From assembly GCA_018296165.2 (NCBI GenBank), contig JACKQL020000001.1:248001-312000 (forward strand): a stretch of 64,000 nucleotides of DNA, written 5' to 3'. Positions 38,522 to 51,438 of the stretch are shown here, piece after piece. A program made the position numbers and the translations under genes. The notes below the pieces were generated by a model. It was not told the origin of the DNA, did no database searches, and saw only the letters and a program-made list of their open reading frames with translations. Positions within the stretch are counted from its first letter, which is position 1. Each line of letters starts with the position of its first letter. Origin of the DNA: Termitomyces sp. T153 (lineage: Eukaryota > Basidiomycota > Agaricomycetes > Agaricales > Lyophyllaceae).

Positions 38522-38620
38522 TTGGTATCGTATTGGTTGAATTATTATAACTGGTTGGTATCGTATTAGTTGAATTATTATAACTGGTTGGTATCGTATT
38601 AGTTGAATTATTATAACTGT
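38522..38620. repeat. 33 bp tandem repeat, three copies
   Basis: Three nearly exact copies with starts at 38522, 38555 and 38588. Each begins TTGGTATCGTATT and ends TTATTATAACTG. Copy 1 differs by one base (TATTGG for TATTAG). AT-rich minisatellite. Confidence 0.95.
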
Positions 38621-39049
38621 TGGCATCACGGCATCATAAGGACAGGCTCATCAATCCATCACCGTCATAGCTTGTCTTCGACTCAGGCTTGGCCGACATT
38701 TTCCCTTTGCGCAGGCTAACAGTGTCGTGGGTCCGTGTGCTTGCATCGTTAACGTGAAGTTGAATCTAGACAGTCAACTTGGTCACAAGGCTCCTGGCAT
38801 TGAAAACCCCGAATGAGTGAAGGATTTCTCACCTATGAAGGTCTAGTGGCCACTAATGTGGACTGAAGACAGCAAGGCGGGCGAGAAGAAGCTCACAAAC
38901 AGAAAAGAGAGGTTTTTATATGTCATCCCAAAAATAAAAGATAAAGCTTAGAGTACGATAAGTGTAGATACTACATTAACAAAGGTGGATATCAACATAG
39001 AAGGTCCTTGTTACTAATTTGAACCAGAGTCCCACCGCGAGAACCTCTT

Positions 39050-39171
39050 CATGGACACTGGGGGCCGATGAAGCTTGCATCGTTGACATCAAGCCGTGCG
39101 CACGCCTCTCCATGGACACTGGGGGCCGATGTCACTTGCATCGTTGACAACAAGCCGTGCGCACGTGGGCG
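39050..39171. repeat. 61 bp tandem repeat, two copies
   Basis: Copies start at 39050 and 39111 with CATGGACACTGGGGGCCGAT and end with GCCGTGCGCACG. A few substitutions separate them. The period is not a multiple of three. Confidence 0.92.
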
Positions 39172-40056
39172 TATCGAAGACAAGTCGTGCGGTCGAATGT
39201 GTCAAGGACGGGAACTCCATGGACCCAGAGGACTCCTCGATCGTGTGAATACCTAACCCTGAGGTTGCAGCGTTGATGAGTGGCGCTTCGAGAAGCTCCA
39301 CCACTGCGTCGAATGTGGTAGAGCCCAGGCTTGTTGCTCGTACTTGACCTGAATAATATTGGATGATATACGCATTCAACTGCCATGAGTGGAGCAATGG
39401 ATCGAAGTGTGCTTGTTGTCGAGTTCGGAATGTGATAGGAAAGGTATTATAGTACATACAGGAGTCCTACTTGATCTCTGTTTTTTTTGATCTCTTCGAC
39501 TTCCTAGTTTGATCGATCGAGATCTGACAAAAACGAATCCAGGACAAGAAGTAAAACGAAGGTAGGCATGACTGTGACAGAGTTTCCTGAACGACAGACG
39601 AGTTAGGCGAGAACAGAATACGAGATCGGCCTGACTAGATCGTGAGATTGAGAACCCAGCCTGGGTAGAACGAAAGGTGGAAAAGTCTTCATAAGTGGTT
39701 CTGAGAGTTGGCTGAGAGTCAAGAACTAACGGTAAATTGCATAACTTCTCATCGACATTAGGACCCCAGATACAGCGGTCAAGCCGATGTGACAAATCCG
39801 TGACAGGGGTCGGACCGGAGATTTGTTGTATAGTCCGTATTCACGCCGAGTTCTTCTCTCAACTTGCACATTGAGCAAGCCGTCTGGGAGTCTACGGGTC
39901 TCCTTCCACCACTTCGAATCAACTTTCGACTTCTCCGTGTAGAAGTCGTCCATCTCATCTAGGGCCTTAGCGCTTAGCGCTTAACGTTCAACGTTCAACA
40001 ACGACTGGTTTGCGTTTCCTGAATATCTGCAGGTGTCATCTCAACATCAGTAGCTC

Positions 40057-43000
40057 ATGGAGAATCCCGCGACCTCTTCACGACGACATATCGATCCCAC
40101 TAATTCCAATGGCCAGCCTCACACCAGAGTCTGGTCTCCAGTCTCTCGATCGACCCTCAACACCTCTCTGTCAGATTCACCCAACATGAGCCACCACTCA
40201 TCATCCGGCCATGCTTCTCCATGGTCTCACAGCTTGAATATGGGACTTGGAAATGACTATCTCCTTACTGACCTACTGAACCATAATTTGGGCCCAGATC
40301 TTCAACCTCCCATGCAGAGTAATACTTACGGGAATGATTGGGCGCATTCATATCCATCGCCCATCCATCCCAATGCCCTTGCAGCCCTTGTGTCCAATGT
40401 TTCTATCCCATCTAATCCTTCATCTCCCCCTGGTACTCCGAGTCTCTCGAGCTCCTACCATAGCTCCTACCAAGCTCAGGTTTCTAGTGTTTCCCAGTCA
40501 TGTTTGCCCGGTTCTTGGTCCCATGGCAATTCACCTACACACCTCAAATTTCCACTCGGCTATCCTTCGAAGAACGCAAAGAATGCTCTTCCACGGTCTT
40601 CAGATCTCAAGATCAAGCCTGCAAGAGGTGTGTCTCAGTTGACTATATTTCCTTCTACCTTCCTGATCTGAGGGTCTGAACAGTTGATCGATTGACAGCC
40701 CCCGATTCACTTCATAGGGCGAATAGTGATTCCAATACAGCTCAATCGTTCAGTCTCTCCCATAGTCACCAATTACATGACAGTTTGCCTGGAACCTATG
40801 TTCATTCTCATCTGCCAGGTGAGCGTTCAAATCCTCGCCTACCACCATCACTATGGATGTCCCCTGCCTCTACCTCTTTTCCTTCGCCTTCAACATATGG
40901 GCTCAACGATTACCCGTCTACTACTCTCCCAGGGCCCATGCTTCCATCCGATAGGAGTCTTTGCCAGCGATCATCCGTGTCATCAAAGTCCCCCAGCCTC
41001 ACTTCGAAACCGACCTTGTTCACAGACATCTTCTCGGAAGAATTGTTTGCCTCAGCGGGAAGCCCCTTATCTCCACAACCTTCTAGTCCCTTTACATCAC
41101 CCAGAATCATTGGTTCCCCTGTGTTACAAATGAAAGAAATCGAACCTGACCCAGCACAGCTTGCGAAAGAGGACCCGTTGGCTACACAAGTGTGGAAAAT
41201 GTACGCACGAACGAAGGCTACTTTGCCTCATGCGCAGCGGATGGAGAACCTAACATGGCGTATGATGGCGTTGGCGTTGAAGAAGAAGAAGGGGGATGAT
41301 GACGAATCGGCGGCGAAGGAACAAGAAAACGAGAAGAGTGACTCTAGTCACGATGCCCAGGATGTCATCAAATCCGAACAACCTCGAACAGCGGATCCAG
41401 AACCCTCGAGGCAATCCGATGAGCGGGGACGACGGATCGACAAAGGAAAAGCGAGGGTACGAGTTGTTGGCTTCGATGGCACGAACCAGGATGGTTTTGA
41501 TGAACCTGAGTGCGTCCCTCTTCGCCCTTGCCTTTCAGTCATCCTTGAGCTACGTTCTTCAGTGTTGTACCCATGGATTGGCGAGCAATGAGCAGGTCAA
41601 GATCCAGGATATCGATGGACTGGCGCCCAGCAAGTCGGTCAAGGTCACGCCCGCCTGAACCTGGTCGGACTTTCGACCAGCATGGATCACTCAATATGGC
41701 GCCATACGATGCACGTTATGCGTTCCCCAGTACCGATGATGGTTTTAAGTCACCCGACAATGTAAGCTACTTCAAGGGGGCTCTTAGAGCTACATCGTCC
41801 ACGTCTCCCAGGATACCTGTACCTGGGAGTGTTGCTGGCCCGTCGATGTTGTCATTGAGCTATGGCCGACGCAGTCCACCGTCCATTTTAAACCATGCAC
41901 CAGAGTTGCCATCAGTATTTGAAGACCAAGCAGAAGTCGCCACCTCGTTCCCGGAAGTGCGGTTCCTTAATGCCTCCAACTTTAACCCTGCCTTGGCTAC
42001 CATTGACAGTCCTGTCTTTGCGCCTTCTTCCCTGCCTTCCGCTGGTTTGCATGGTCTATCCAGAATACCCTCAGCGCCGTATGGCCATGGACCTCCGGCT
42101 GAAGAACGATCGTTCCCACGACACGTTCGCAAGACTAGCTTCGATCATACTGTTTCTAGGGAAGGTATCATGGCTGGTTTGGGTGGACGGCACCAAGTGA
42201 ACGGCAGGCCACTGCCTCCTGAGAACCTCGTTGGCCAGAAACGACGTGCCGAGACCCCACATTCAGAAAGCATGTTACGTGCTGACCCTTCTATCGTTAG
42301 TGGTAGCGGTGTTGCCCCTCTTTTACATACTGAACAATTAGAGGAGAATAAGAGCCCATTCCCGTCTGGCGCGTTCAACTTCTCTTTCCCTCCCTATGAG
42401 AGCTTGTTTTCTCTCCCTTCGGCATCTCTTTCTTCACATGTGGGAAGGCAATCTGATTTTAACCCATATCGTTCACAATCACGGCAGCAGTCCTCTGAAC
42501 AGTCTCCGATCACTAGTCAGGTATACTCTCCATCCGACGCAACCTCTCAAACTTCTGCAGGCGAGGGTTTGTCAGCGGCCGCAGCGGCGGCTAGCGCAGC
42601 CATGGCAGAAGGGTATGCTTCCTTGAGTGCTGCAAATCTGGCGGGTGTGGACGATGGACTTCTTGACTACGGGCAACTGCTCAGTTTGATGTACTCTGGC
42701 CTCGATACTAGGAATCCGTATACCCACGTTGACCCCGCTCAGATTCTTGCAGGACAAGTTGACAATGGTGGCAGAACAGGGTCTGGTAATACTAGTAACG
42801 GTGCAGGTGTTCTTGGCAGGTTCACCCATTTTCATGCCAGTCCTTCGAGCGATGGCCGGGGTAATGGTACCGGGTCTAGTGCAGATGCGTCACCTGAGCC
42901 TCTTAACGTCTCGAACGCGTCTACACCACCATCAGTGGAGGGTGCACTTAGTTCGTCTGGCCAGGCGCCACGGATAGTCAATGGGAGGAAGTACATATCT

Positions 43001-43683
43001 TTGAAGCAAGAGGCTGCGCAAAAGAAAGCACCGCTGCCTGCAGCTAATTCTAATTCACCAGGAGAGCTTCGATCATCGTCTAGTACACCTGATATCGCAA
43101 GCGCGGAGAAGGGCACGAGTGAAGAAGGGGAACAGCTCCAAACGTCGTGTACGAATTGCCAAACAACGAATACGCCATTATGGAGGAGGGACCCTGAGGG
43201 TCAGCCGTTGTGTGCGTACTCCCAATCTCTTTTTAAGAGAATTAGGCGCTTATCTTTCGATTTTCTCAGGCAATGCTTGTGGTTTGTTCTTCGTGAGTGT
43301 TTATGTGTCACGCTCGAGGGTGTATATGTATTGATTGATGTGATGTCAAGAAACTACACGGGGTTGTCCGTCCATTATCTCTGAAAACTGACGTTATCAA
43401 GAAGCGGTTCGTACCTCGCTTTGTCTTGGTCGATCTCTCTGACTTTCTCACTTCAAACAGGAACAGGGCATCGGGAACGCAAAATAATTCACGGAAATCT
43501 TCCCTTCCAAAGATTGCTTCGTCCACTTCCCGGCCTCGTTCGCAATCGGGCTCTCTACTGACTGGTGCCGGAAGGGGCTCCACTCCAGCAGCTCGAGCTG
43601 GTGCAACCGCGAACTCGACTTCTGGCACGATGTCTCTGAAGCGGCAGAGGCGGACTTCAACCGGATTGCAAACAGACACCTGA
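40057..43683 (+). CDS. AreA/NIT2-like GATA transcription factor (nitrogen regulation)
   Basis: The ATG at 40057 starts [20 protein letters not shown], followed by Ser/Pro-rich sequence. Two features place it in the AreA group. The first is a DUF1752-type helix ([20 protein letters not shown], then [20 protein letters not shown]). The second, after an intron near 41510-41562, is [21 protein letters not shown] single zinc finger near the C-terminus ([48 protein letters not shown]) has the CX2CX17CX2C spacing and is cut by introns near 43212-43270, near 43293-43350 and after VIKKR. A basic tail follows (LKRQRR). AreA proteins activate nitrogen-catabolic genes at GATA sites when ammonium or glutamine are low. 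The extreme AreA C-terminus that binds NmrA is not evident. Confidence 0.88.
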
Positions 43684-43977
43684 GTTTTGAATCGATGGTG
43701 ATTGATTGATCTTTCGGTTCTCAAACAACCGTCGAACATTTAACACCTCTTGGATACTATACAGTATTATGATGCACTTATATTTATCACTCTGTTACGA
43801 GCTGTGTATTATTGTTCAACTCATGGTGGAATTCAGCTCCAATGATCATAGACTGTTTTGATGGTGGCATGTTGATGTATGTGAGAAATACTCATCTCTC
43901 TCTGAATTTGGTCAGACTTGATCTGCACGTCGTGTTTGCCCATCCTGGCGTCCGTATTCCGCCAGAATGTCGCTCCT

Positions 43978-46900
43978 ATGCGATCTCTACAGTCTCCCAC
44001 CGCATACTCGAATGGCCTCGAGCCTGTTGGATCCCAGGACATGAGTGGAAGCAGATCGCTAAACCGCCGGGCGTCACGTACTGACCTTGATTTCGAGCAA
44101 GCTTTGCGTGGAGAAAGCACAGTTATGCTCAAAGAAGGGCTGGACGTCAACTCTCTTGGTGTCGACACAAGTCCTTCCCCGATGAACGCAAGTTTTGCTT
44201 CATCCACTCCTGCGCGCCAATACACGCCTCGGAAGCAACAGCCGGCAACACCAAACGTTGTTCCACCAACTCCAGCTCCAGCTCCTGTACCTCCGCCGAT
44301 TCAAAATGAAGGTTCATCATCCCAGTCGTCTTCTTCCCAGGACGTGTACTACGATGCGGAAGACACGACATTAGCCACGACAGAACGACAGACTAATCGC
44401 CGTTCTATGTACCGGTCACCGGGTACATCTAGTAGTCCTGACCTAGCAACTCTTTTACGCAAAGCAAAGGAGAAAGGAGGTGTCATTGGTACACAACATA
44501 AGAGGGAGAATCGACGCGAGTCTCCACCTTTACCGACACCAACTGAACGACCATCGACTAGCGGACGACAGCGATCGTCAACAACAGTATCCTCCAACCC
44601 CTCGACTCCTCAGTCAGCACCACTTGCAAATGGGAAATACAAATCTCCAAAACATGAGAATTCCGACTGGATACTTTCAAGTCCTCGTTTAAAGGAGAAT
44701 GGGACGATCAAAGTGCGTAATTTATCTATGATCTGTTTAGTCCTACATTGATGTTCATCAGGCGCCCAAGTCGTCTGTCAGGGCTAAAACAAGTGCCTTT
44801 TTGGGAAAACTAATGGGTCAGAGTAGTGGGACACAACGGGAGCGATCCGTACGGGAAACACTTGATAGCTGCCCCTCTGTCACTGAAATTTGATCACCAA
44901 CAGAAAATTGATGCCACCTTACCGTCAATACCTACAACACCCCATCACGAAATACCCTCACTCTTTGACGCCTTTGCCCCGCCTGTGCCACCCATACCGA
45001 TAGAACATCAGCAGCGGACTCCTGTGGGTTCACCCATAGCAGACATCTTCACCAGCTCAAATGCTCTGCGCTCACCCGATACGGCCAAACCTTTGCCAAG
45101 CGTAACGACCAGTATGAAAGAAAATGGTGATCCAGACGAACGTTCTATTGTGCTCGTGGAGCGGACGCTTATCAACGAGAGTGCAAATTCAAAACCCGAT
45201 CCAGTAAATGCCGACAAAGCCAAAAAGCGCCGAAGTAGGAGCATCAGTGAGAACGATCTCAAAAAAGCCATGATGATAGTCACATCATCTCAACCCGCAG
45301 CAACTCCAGAAAACAGACGTTCAGGACCACGCATCGGTGATATATCTTTTACTGGGATCTTAGACGATTTCAAAGGAGAACTTGCTCAACTAGACCCGGC
45401 ATGTGGTTTATTGGATCTTCAAGTTCCTTCTACTCCCGGACGCAAAATTGCGGTCCGATCAGCTACTGACGGCCTCCACCCGGATTCCAATGTCCGCCCA
45501 GAGATCAAGAAATCGAACTCTGTGCCAACACCTTCGACAACCCCCATGCTGATGCTCCAGATACCATCCCATCAACTTGAGACCGATTCTCCTAAGAAAG
45601 ATGTAATCTCCTCCCCTATCGTCCCTCTGCGTACCACCTCTCTTCAAATGCCGCGTCCGACTGCGCGCCCTATGTCCATGATAGGTTCATCACGCAGTAC
45701 CTCGAGGCATGCCTCAAGCCCGCTACGATCAAGAAACGGGCCTACCGCCAACCCACATACTGGCAGTCCCCGAGATACGGGTCGGCTCCGGACGCTTCAT
45801 CGCTCGGTAGCATCCAGTTCAGAACCCTCACTCATTCCAAACGGGGAAGGTACACATGCATGTGAGGTCCACTACTACGTGAACTTGAGTGCTCTATTGA
45901 CCCAATTCACCATTAACTAGTGCCCTCTCGTAGAGGCTCGCAACAGGACTTATCAATAAATGATCTGATTACGGCTCGTTTTCCTTCTACAGCTCATTCC
46001 TCTGGCTCCCATTCACTCAATCCAGCCGAGGATTCCGTTGAGATGGAGGCCCGCGCGAAGGAACTTGCCTCTCGGTGTTGGGCAGAGGACGAAGATTTCT
46101 TAGCGAAGGAAAAAATTGCAGAGTGGCTTGGCGGGCAGTGCGTACGACATTGTCAAAGAGATAGAAAAGAACGCTCACACTTGCCGCAGCGGTCGTATCA
46201 ATAAATTAGCACTTCACCATTATGTCAATTTCTTTGACTTCGCTGGCTTGAGGTTGGATATGGCTTTCCGGTGAGTTTTACAGTTAATTTTATCTTTCAT
46301 AACTCAGGTGTTCCAGTCGTCTTTGCTCTAAACTCTATCTTAAAGCTGAAACACAACAAGTGGACCGTATCCTCCAGGAATTCAGCTGTCGTTACTGGGA
46401 ATGCAACCCAGGAGGCATTTATGGCAGCGCTAGTAAGAAATCAAATCGCCAATGTATCTTTCTACTAACACATTCTCAAGACATCGTCCATTCTGTCGCC
46501 TACTCTCTTCTCCTTCTTAACACTGATCTTCATGTCGCTGATCTAACAACGCGGATGTCCCGTAGCCAGTTCGTTCGCAACACTGTCACTGCCATCCAAA
46601 TGTCCCTTCAACCTACCCCTCCAACCAATCTTTCAGAGTCAGATCTCACGTACGATGACTGTAGCAGTGTCCGTGGACCTCCTCAAGATGGGAGCGAACC
46701 TCACATCCGTTCGAAGCGGAGCGATAGCATAACGAGTTGGAATAGCCTGTCTAAAGAAGGTGTGGTGATAAACCTTCAGAAGGAAGCGAACGGTAGTACG
46801 CCATCGGTGCAAGTCTCTAACGTTCATGAACCCCGAACAAACCTCAATCCTGCTCCTGGTCGAGGATGGGAAACCGATATGGAAAGCCTTCTCAAGGTAA

Positions 46901-48680
46901 GCTTCGTGTAGTGTCACAAAGGGAAAGGGTCGCGTGTTCTCAAAATAACATATTAGGAAATGTACAACGCTATTAAGAGCCAGCAGATATTGCAACCTCT
47001 CACCTCTAGTAACACTCAGTCTCCAGCAGGCTCAAATACCGGAGGAGTGGTGACGCGTAATCGTAGTTTGCGCAGTCAGCCGGATAGATTGACAACGCTG
47101 AAGCGAGGTAGCATACGAGGACTACAGTCCATTCTCGTCGCCCAGGGTGCCAGTCCTTACAGTAGCAACAGCAGCATAGATGGCCGCGTCAGCCCCTCGC
47201 CTAGCTTCGCTACATCCACCCATGAAGTACGATTCTAAACCTTCTTAATTTTACCTATGCTGATAAACGTGCAAAGGCTATGTATAATTCAAGTTCTTCC
47301 TTCCTTACTCCCACTTTGGGTTTTGCCTCGAACTTGTCACACACTATTATACGTGAAGCCCAGGAAGATGACGATCGGAGTATACATAGCGATGCGTCCG
47401 ACGATACTACGATAAGCATCAGCGACGAGGAGCTAGCCCTTCTAGGGGCCCCCTGGGCCAAGGAAGGCATACTTTGCAGAAAACAGTACTGGGAGTCTAC
47501 TGGCAAGCGGGCTCGTGACAAGTCTTGGATGGACGTGTTTGTTGTTATCCAGAAGGGCGAATTGAATATGTTCACATTTGGCGACCACTCAAGTGGCGCC
47601 ACTGGGACTTTTGGGGGTGGTAACTGGCTTGTAAGTCGATACTGTGTCCATTGTACATGTCGCTTATCATGAGCATTCAAGGCTAATGCCCAATCAGTTG
47701 GGCAAGTTCATCTTGCTCATTCCTTGGCCCATTCTCTTCCGCCGCCAGGATACAACCGCCAACGACCCTATTGCATGGTTCTTACCATGGCGAACGGTGC
47801 CGTCTATTTTTTCCAGGCAGGCACTGAAGAGTTGGTCAATGAATGGGTCTCAACATGCAATTACTGGGCTGCGCGAACGAGTAAGGAACCTCTAGCTGGG
47901 GGTGTGTCCAACATGGAATATGGATGGAATCGTGTGATCGACAATCTCCCTACTGGCCGTTCTCAGCCAGAAACTGAATCTGTCAAGGATTATACAGATG
48001 CCATGAGCGTCAAAAGTGGACGGAGTACTCGCAGCAAATTCGGTGGATGGAGAGATGGATCAACAACGATTCGGGCAATGCACTCACCTTGGGCTGAGAA
48101 GACGATGGTCAATGACTGGAAGGCTCCACTGCCCCCGATAGTGTCCAGCGTTCACGATGAGGAAACGCAGCTTGAGGCCCTCAGGAAGCATGTTTTGAGC
48201 ATGAAAAAGGACTTGGAGAAACATAACGACTTACGCGAACCTATGACAGCCTTGGTATGTATACGATCACTTTTTTATAATCATTAGCTTACCACAGGAA
48301 AATACAGTATCAGCCCAGGACACCGAATGCAAACAAGGCCCAGTCAAACTGGGAGAAGAAGAGCCAGTGGTTGCTCACTGAGATCGTCAAATATGAATCT
48401 TACATCGATTCATTACAATTGGCAATGTCGCTACGACTCAAGAAGAGGGGAGAGAAGGGTAGGTTTTCGTGTTTGTTTTTTTACTTGAACTCATCTCATG
48501 AGGTATAAATTAGCTTTAGAAAGAGCATTAAACGGAACGGCTGCGGACGCATCCGTAGTCATGAAAGGGAAGTGGAAAGGACCAGAAGGAGATACCATTC
48601 GTGAGGAAGCAGAGCCTTCGGCACCAGAGCCTTCGCAGCGGTTTGACACTCAACTGCACCGCAGAGAAGCAGGGGACTAA
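43978..48680 (+). CDS. Sec7-PH domain ARF guanine nucleotide exchange factor (SYT1-like)
   Basis: The protein loads GTP on ARF-type GTPases in the late secretory pathway. Likely start ATG 43978 (MRSLQSPTAYSNGLEPVGSQ). A long Ser/Pro-rich disordered half comes first, with introns near 44713-44760 and 44851-44904. The Sec7 domain begins near 46045: ELASRCWAEDEDFLAKEKIA, INKLALHHYVNFFDFAGLRL, then LYLKAETQQVDRILQEFSCR, whose E is the catalytic glutamate finger, then YWECNPGGIYGSA and DIVHSVAYSLLLLNTDLHVA. After a linker comes a PH domain (WAKEGILCRKQYWESTGK, SWMDVFVVIQKGELNMF, GAVYFFQAGTEELVNEWVST). The C-terminus has a short coiled coil (LEALRKHVLSMKKDLEKHND). Gene order and domains match yeast Syt1-type GEFs. 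The stop is at 48678-48680. The 3' end is only about 180 bp from the mannanase. Confidence 0.87.
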
Positions 48681-48858
48681 AGGACAGATGGCTAGTTTAT
48701 ATATGATGGTGTATGTGCTTGTTTCTCTCTTCCGTGCTTTTTTAGGATCCCATGTACTAGTTTTCTTTACATTTGTTCTGATCTTTGATTTGTGGTTCAG
48801 GAAAACCCGGAGACATAATTATACCCATACAATACGATCGTGTTCTGACGAACCTGGG

Positions 48859-50640
48859 TCAGCATGGGCCGTATTTGGCCGCTGCAATGTGTGCTGCGAG
48901 GCCGCTAGCATCTGTCTTTGGGGTGAAAATTGATCCCCCCTACCCAGAGTCAGAGGAAGAGTCTAGGCAATCAGGTTGGTTTTCTTACCTGATCCGGTGC
49001 ATACCACACAGATCCAACAATGTTGTTAGCATTGGTCCCATAATGATAGACCGCTGAGGTCTGTGAGCCAAGCCAACTGCTGTACTTCGCCACACGAGTA
49101 GGATCGTTAGCATAATCAAGGTAGAACTGAAGATGCTTCGTCCATATTCCCTGCAATCAAGGTTCTTTCCCATAAGAAACTCGAAAGTAACGTCGTGGAA
49201 TCACCTTAAAAATTTGCTATCAAGGACTAGTTGAGAACAGATTTTCGAAAATCCGGAATAATAATGCATACCTGGTCTTGATTACAGACCGGCCCTCCGG
49301 CCACAGCATCGTCGCAAGACTCTCTAAGGATGTTGTTGGTAGAAAGGTGAGCAATGGTAGCGTCCAGTGTAAGCTCCCCTTGCGCGAGGAGGGACGAATT
49401 GCCGGTGGCAGCATAGAGTGCTCCCAGACCAGATGCGATGACACCCTGTCAGGATGTTTTAAAATTATAATGTCGAGAATCGATGTGTTTTCCTCACTTG
49501 GTTATAAGTCCAAGTGGTCTGGGTCATGATTTTCATGAGGCGTGACAGACAGGTCGCAGTACATGTAATTTGTTTACCTGTCCGTTATTCTGGCAATCAT
49601 CGAAGTTGAGCCCATCGTTCCATAGATTTTGGGAATTGCGCATTCCACTTCCACTAACTGAGAATCGGTATCAAATTTCATGCAACGAACGAGAATGAGG
49701 AATCCCAAAACCTACGCCAGGACCATGTCTTTCAAACGAAGGTCGTTTCAATAATTCTCTGAGATCAAGATAATTTCAAACCTTGAGTGCATTGTCAAGG
49801 TAGGTTTGTCCACTGCCCCTGAGAAAACCCTCTGCCGAGAGCCGAAGGAAGAGTTCGTTGGTGATGGCGTTCTTGTATGTGTGGGCGGTTGACCACCAGA
49901 CTACAACTTGTCAATTTACCAATAAAAGTGCAGAAATGAGGGTTACCTCCACCACCGCATGTATCATCCCACTGTGTAGCAATGATGTTGTATATTTTAC
50001 TGGCACTGTCCTAAGATCGTTCACCATTGGTATCAGTTTTTCGTTGAGTAAAGAGGTAGTAAGTATCTTACGACGTATGCGCTGGAGTCCTGACCTCGAC
50101 TATTTTTGTAATCGGCAATCTTCCACAGAGCTAGTACTATCCACTAAAACGGACACATCAAGATAGGGAAGTAGAATGGAAAGCCACCTGCATACTCCAG
50201 CATCATCGTTACTTCCCGCTAGTACACTTTGCCAATCGGTGTTACTGCTCAAGGCAAACCTGCCGATGAAGGACGTGTCAGCAACTGTTGAAAACTGATC
50301 TGTTCCTGTTGCAAGCATCAGGTTGTGGAGATCTTCGAGGGTGTTCTGGAGAGCTGTCGGATATTTAAAACGATAAGATCTTGGATGTAACTCACCGCAT
50401 CCGTCCAAAGTGATCCACCGTTATATTGACCAGTTCCAGCGTCAAAGTAAGTGCTTTGAAGCGTTGAAGCAACTGACTACAAAATACGAGTCAAACAAGT
50501 ATTTCTCAAATATGATGATGAGAACGTACCAAAGCGATGTCTAGAGTAGCTTGACATTGGACTTTCTTCTCCACCGTACGAGAGAGAGCCGCCACTGTAG
50601 AGAGAATTGATACCAGACCAACTTTGGATTGGAATAACAT
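48859..50640 (-). CDS. Secreted glycoside hydrolase family 76 (endo-alpha-1,6-mannanase-like)
   Basis: Minus strand, intron-rich. The ATG at 50640 gives MLFQSKVGLVSILSTVAALS, a likely signal peptide. GH76 landmarks in order: YNGGSLWTDANTLEDLHNLM, SNDDAGW with the Asp-Asp pair thought to be catalytic in this family, LALWKIADYKNSRGQDSSAY, ATQWDDTCGGGVWWSTAHTY, KNAITNELFLRLSAEGFL, NDGLNFDDCQNNGQTTWTYN, QGVIASGLGALYAATGN and GPVCNQDQ. After the last intron (near 48935-48990) the end reads GGSIFTPKTDASGLAAHIAA and AAKYGPC with a stop at 48859. Such enzymes act on alpha-1,6-mannan in fungal cell walls (the DFG5/DCW1 group cross-links GPI proteins). No C-terminal hydrophobic GPI signal is visible here, so a secreted hydrolase is more likely. 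Confidence 0.9.
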
Positions 50641-51438
50641 CAACGCGTGGAACCTTGGATTCCCAGCTTTATGGAATTCCTTATTTATACAATGTACGAA
50701 ATGGACCGAAGCGCTGGTATCATTACAAGTCCGAGTTTTAAAAACGCGAGCTTTGTTAGCTAATATTCCAAATTGGACCCTGGAGGACTTCTTTTGATGC
50801 AAAAACCGGGTTCAGTTCCCTCCAAGAATAGATCGTGCATACGAAAGAAGGTAGAGAAGCAAGATGAACGGGTCATGTTGCTAATCGTAACTATTGTCAG
50901 ATTTGTCAGATGACATGTCTTCGAAACAATTCAATGATTATTCGGGACAAGAAACGAAGACGAACCATGATCGATGCATGATTATTAACCGCCAGATGGC
51001 AAGTACAAAGATGAATTGATCCAAACGGAAGTCAGACCTAGTACGGCACTGCAGATCATGAGGTCGAAGCTGCAATTGATAGGCGCACAGAGGTCATCAG
51101 GAGAATTTGGGGATTGTGATTGAGAGACTTGTTTCGCTGCAGGACTTATCGATGACTGAATACAGAGTACTGAAACTTGAAGCTTCTCAGAACTAATTCG
51201 AATGACCCCGAGACGCGTTGCACCTATTGCGGCGTAGTCGTGCCAAAAACTCTTCCACAGCGTGATAGTGTTGTATCAAAGCGGTTCAGAGCGAGTACGG
51301 ATATTCAACTTGAAGGGAGAGTACGACCATTTTGGGCCCACATGTAAAGAAAAATTGATTGCGGCATAAAGCGTTGTACAATATTATCGATACATCTTGA
51401 TTAAGTGCCGTGGGATCGCAAGAGTAATATAAGTGTAG
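50641..51438. other. Intergenic, upstream of GH76 and downstream of SSU1 copy 1
   Basis: About 800 bp between two minus-strand genes. A minus-strand open frame at 50506-50802 is the extension of the mannanase start and not a separate gene. No RNA gene or repeat seen. Confidence 0.4.

Larger units (their letters stand above)
38145..40056. other. Long intergenic region (1.9 kb) upstream of GATA factor, repeat-bearing
   Basis: The region is shared by the GlcNAc kinase start (minus) and the AreA-like gene (plus). It contains a 33 bp x3 and a 61 bp x2 tandem repeat, listed separately. Minus-strand open frames at 39089-39457, 39376-39795 and 39726-39953 (the last starting MDDFYTEKSKVDSKWW) could be part of an unrecognised gene. 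I cannot support a spliced model, and the 61 bp repeat shifts frame inside it. It is more likely a long 5' regulatory region or 5' UTR. Confidence 0.4.

Noticed and set aside
39089..39953. Minus-strand frames that might form a gene upstream of AreA
   Set aside because: No splice path with ATG, consistent frame and stop was convincing, and a 61 bp repeat interrupts the frame. Transcript data could revive it.
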